DNA of 5,823 bases, from positions 1 through 5,823 of the forward strand of contig JAKQYG010000274.1 of NCBI GenBank assembly GCA_023356515.1, written 5' to 3'. A model generated the notes under the pieces. That model had not been told where the DNA came from, ran no database searches, and saw only the letters and a list, made by a program, of their open reading frames with translations. Below are positions 4,473 to 5,823 of this stretch, one piece after another (the stretch's first letter is position 1; the number at the start of each line of letters is the position of its first letter). Source of the stretch: Trichodesmium sp. MAG_R04 (GTDB taxonomy: Bacteria; Cyanobacteriota; Cyanobacteriia; Cyanobacteriales; Microcoleaceae). The translations under genes and the position numbers were made by a program.

Positions 4473-5823
4473 ATGGAAGATGACATAGCATTACATCAAG
4501 GGAATTTAGCATGGTATTTAGGAATTGATTTTGGGACTACTGGTATTTCTGCAGCATTATTCAATGAGAGAAGTGGGAAAATTTATCCTATTTATTGGAA
4601 GCTAGTAGCTGCTAAACCAGAATTGAATATTCCTGAAATTAGTCTGGAATTTACTTTCTCTACAAAAAAAGTTAACAATTATTTTAATTCTTCCCAAATA
4701 ATATATAGGCTACCATCAGTTGTTTATATAGCTCAAAAGCTAGAAATAGCTGACAATGATCGAGAGGAAAATATAGGGCAAAAATCTTTATTGCTACAAA
4801 GTTTTAAGCCTAATTTAAAGGTTGCTATTCCTTACGTTGCAGTTAAATTTAAAAAACAAAAATTAGAGGATAATCTAGAAGAATATTTTCTTATGGCTCC
4901 TAATTTTTATGCTTCAACTATTCATGAACCTGTTTTACAGTGGTCTGAAGAACACAAAATTTCTCTTAGTTTAGTTAAGCAAGGGTTGGTAACTTTATTA
5001 ACTACCCTTCAACCTCAAGGTAATGTCCAAAATTCTTTTTCTCTAACTGAGAGGGATACTCAAACAACAGTTATTACTAATGATTATATTTGCGGTGCAG
5101 TAGGATTAGAATATGAAGCTTTTGTTTCAGCTTTAGCTCAATTAAAGTCTGTAATTATGGGTTATCCGGCAAGTTGGCCAGAAGCTTATTGCTTTAATCT
5201 TCGGGAGGCCGTTTTAGAAGCAGGTTTGGTAAAAAATCTTAGCCAAGTAGTTTTGATTGAGGATGCGATCGCTACGGGTTTATCAGAGTTAATTGCAGTA
5301 ACAGAAAATACAAAAAATTCTACTATCTCAGGATGCAGAAGGGGTGAAATTTTAATTGTGAATGTAGGTGCAACTACAACAGAATTGACTTTGGTAAGCT
5401 TACCAGAAAATGGGCAAAATTTAACCTACTCTGATTTCCATTGTCATAGTTTTGCTTATGGGGGTCATGCTTTAGATCAAGATATTATTTGTCAATTGTT
5501 ATTAAAAGATGATGATGTGGGGGGTTTAAACAAAAATCAGGAACAATTTGGTCAGTTATGGCCACGACCAGGTTATCCAGATTTGTCAATTAGGTATCAA
5601 CTACGGCAATGGTTACAAAGTTCATCTTATAGGCAAGAATTATTAGTAATAGCTCAAAATTTAAAGTTAATTCTGCCTTCGGAAAAAGAGTTTACTTTGA
5701 GCATAGGCGATCGCATCAGGTATTTACAAGAAAAAGATTTAGAAACTAAAGTATTGGAGCCTTTTGTACAGCAATTAAATCAGGAGTTGAATAGTTTTTT
5801 GAGTAGGGTGGGAATATATCCTG
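4473..5823 (+). CDS. Hsp70/actin-fold ATPase-like protein, 3' end outside window
   Basis: From ATG 4473, 450 codons are open and the gene runs off the window. Landmarks follow the Hsp70 nucleotide-binding domain. The phosphate-1 loop YLGIDFGTTGISAAL is at 15-29, with Asp19. RLPSVVYIA (79-87) corresponds to the TPSVV strand of Hsp70. VIMGYPASWPEA (227-238) corresponds to VITVPAYFNDSQ, and REAVLEAGL (244-252) to its following helix. VLIEDAIATGLSEL (260-273) replaces INEPTAAALAYG. The phosphate-2 region EILIVNVGATTTELTLV is at 292-308, followed by YGGHALDQDI (329-338), like GGEDFDQ. Residues 130-220 are an insertion compared with DnaK. The phosphate-2 Asp is Asn297, and no Lys aligns obviously with the catalytic Lys in IGQKSLLLQ (101-109), so ATP hydrolysis may be slow or lost. 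Whether a substrate-binding domain follows cannot be seen. The start gives an ordinary short N-terminus; GAG at 4460-4462 is a weak ribosome-binding site. Two HIP1 octamers lie within the gene. It probably works with the upstream coiled-coil protein. Confidence 0.85.
   Translation, partial: MEDDIALHQGNLAWYLGIDFGTTGISAALFNERSGKIYPIYWKLVAAKPELNIPEISLEFTFSTKKVNNYFNSSQIIYRLPSVVYIAQKLEIADNDREENIGQKSLLLQSFKPNLKVAIPYVAVKFKKQKLEDNLEEYFLMAPNFYASTIHEPVLQWSEEHKISLSLVKQGLVTLLTTLQPQGNVQNSFSLTERDTQTTVITNDYICGAVGLEYEAFVSALAQLKSVIMGYPASWPEAYCFNLREAVLEAGLVKNLSQVVLIEDAIATGLSELIAVTENTKNSTISGCRRGEILIVNVGATTTELTLVSLPENGQNLTYSDFHCHSFAYGGHALDQDIICQLLLKDDDVGGLNKNQEQFGQLWPRPGYPDLSIRYQLRQWLQSSSYRQELLVIAQNLKLILPSEKEFTLSIGDRIRYLQEKDLETKVLEPFVQQLNQELNSFLSRVGIYP
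5265..5272. repeat. HIP1 octamer GCGATCGC
   Basis: An exact GCGATCGC palindrome lies inside the Hsp70-like gene, encoding part of EDAIATG. HIP1 is strongly over-represented in many cyanobacteria, so it supports a cyanobacterial source. Confidence 0.85.
5707..5714. repeat. HIP1 octamer GCGATCGC
   Basis: A second exact copy lies inside the Hsp70-like gene, encoding part of IGDRIR. Two exact copies within 450 bp of otherwise AT-rich DNA are far above chance and typical of cyanobacterial coding sequence. Confidence 0.85.

Noticed and set aside
1..5823. CRISPR array, tRNA or rRNA genes
   Set aside because: Apart from short AT heptamers I found no regularly spaced repeats, and no cloverleaf or rRNA-like sequence was recognised on either strand.

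Overview
The window looks like a low-GC, probably filamentous cyanobacterium. It contains two HIP1 octamers (GCGATCGC, at 5265 and 5707), a UPF0284/CobT-like start and a Crp regulator of cyanobacterial type, AT-rich intergenic DNA and heptanucleotide tandem repeats. An Oscillatoriales genome (Okeania- or Trichodesmium-like) is my guess from composition and cannot be proved from this sequence.

Left part (1-1750, all on the minus strand). In transcription order there is a Crp/Fnr-type transcription factor (1750-1046), a multi-pass DUF2232-type membrane protein (1014-355), and the first 81 codons of a CobT/UPF0284-type phosphoribosyltransferase (243-1, running off the window). The gaps are 31 and 111 bp, so co-transcription is plausible. 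The 111-bp gap carries a 7-bp AT-rich tandem repeat and a small inverted repeat.

Middle part (1751-2773). This is about 1 kb of mobile-element debris and non-coding DNA. First comes the 3' end of an IS200/IS605-type element: a 5'-truncated, frameshifted tnpB and its structured right end, which stops about 60 bp before the crp-like gene on the same strand. Next is an 89-bp TA-flanked inverted-repeat unit that resembles a MITE. The 8-mer TATAGTCA occurs four times in alternating orientation between 2184 and 2501. An AT-rich leader of about 270 bp with several inverted repeats then precedes the right-hand genes.

Right part (2774-5823, plus strand). Two genes 34 bp apart form a probable operon. 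The first encodes a 554-residue acidic protein with an N-terminal coiled coil, a long low-complexity middle and recurring C-terminal Leu-Glu-Asp-Leu-like motifs. The second, cut by the window edge after 450 codons, encodes an Hsp70/actin-fold ATPase-like protein. It has a good phosphate-1 loop but an altered phosphate-2 loop. I know no described function for this pair. It is the best candidate here for an uncharacterised system, either a chaperone-like or cytoskeletal ATPase with a dedicated disordered partner. That reading is inference.
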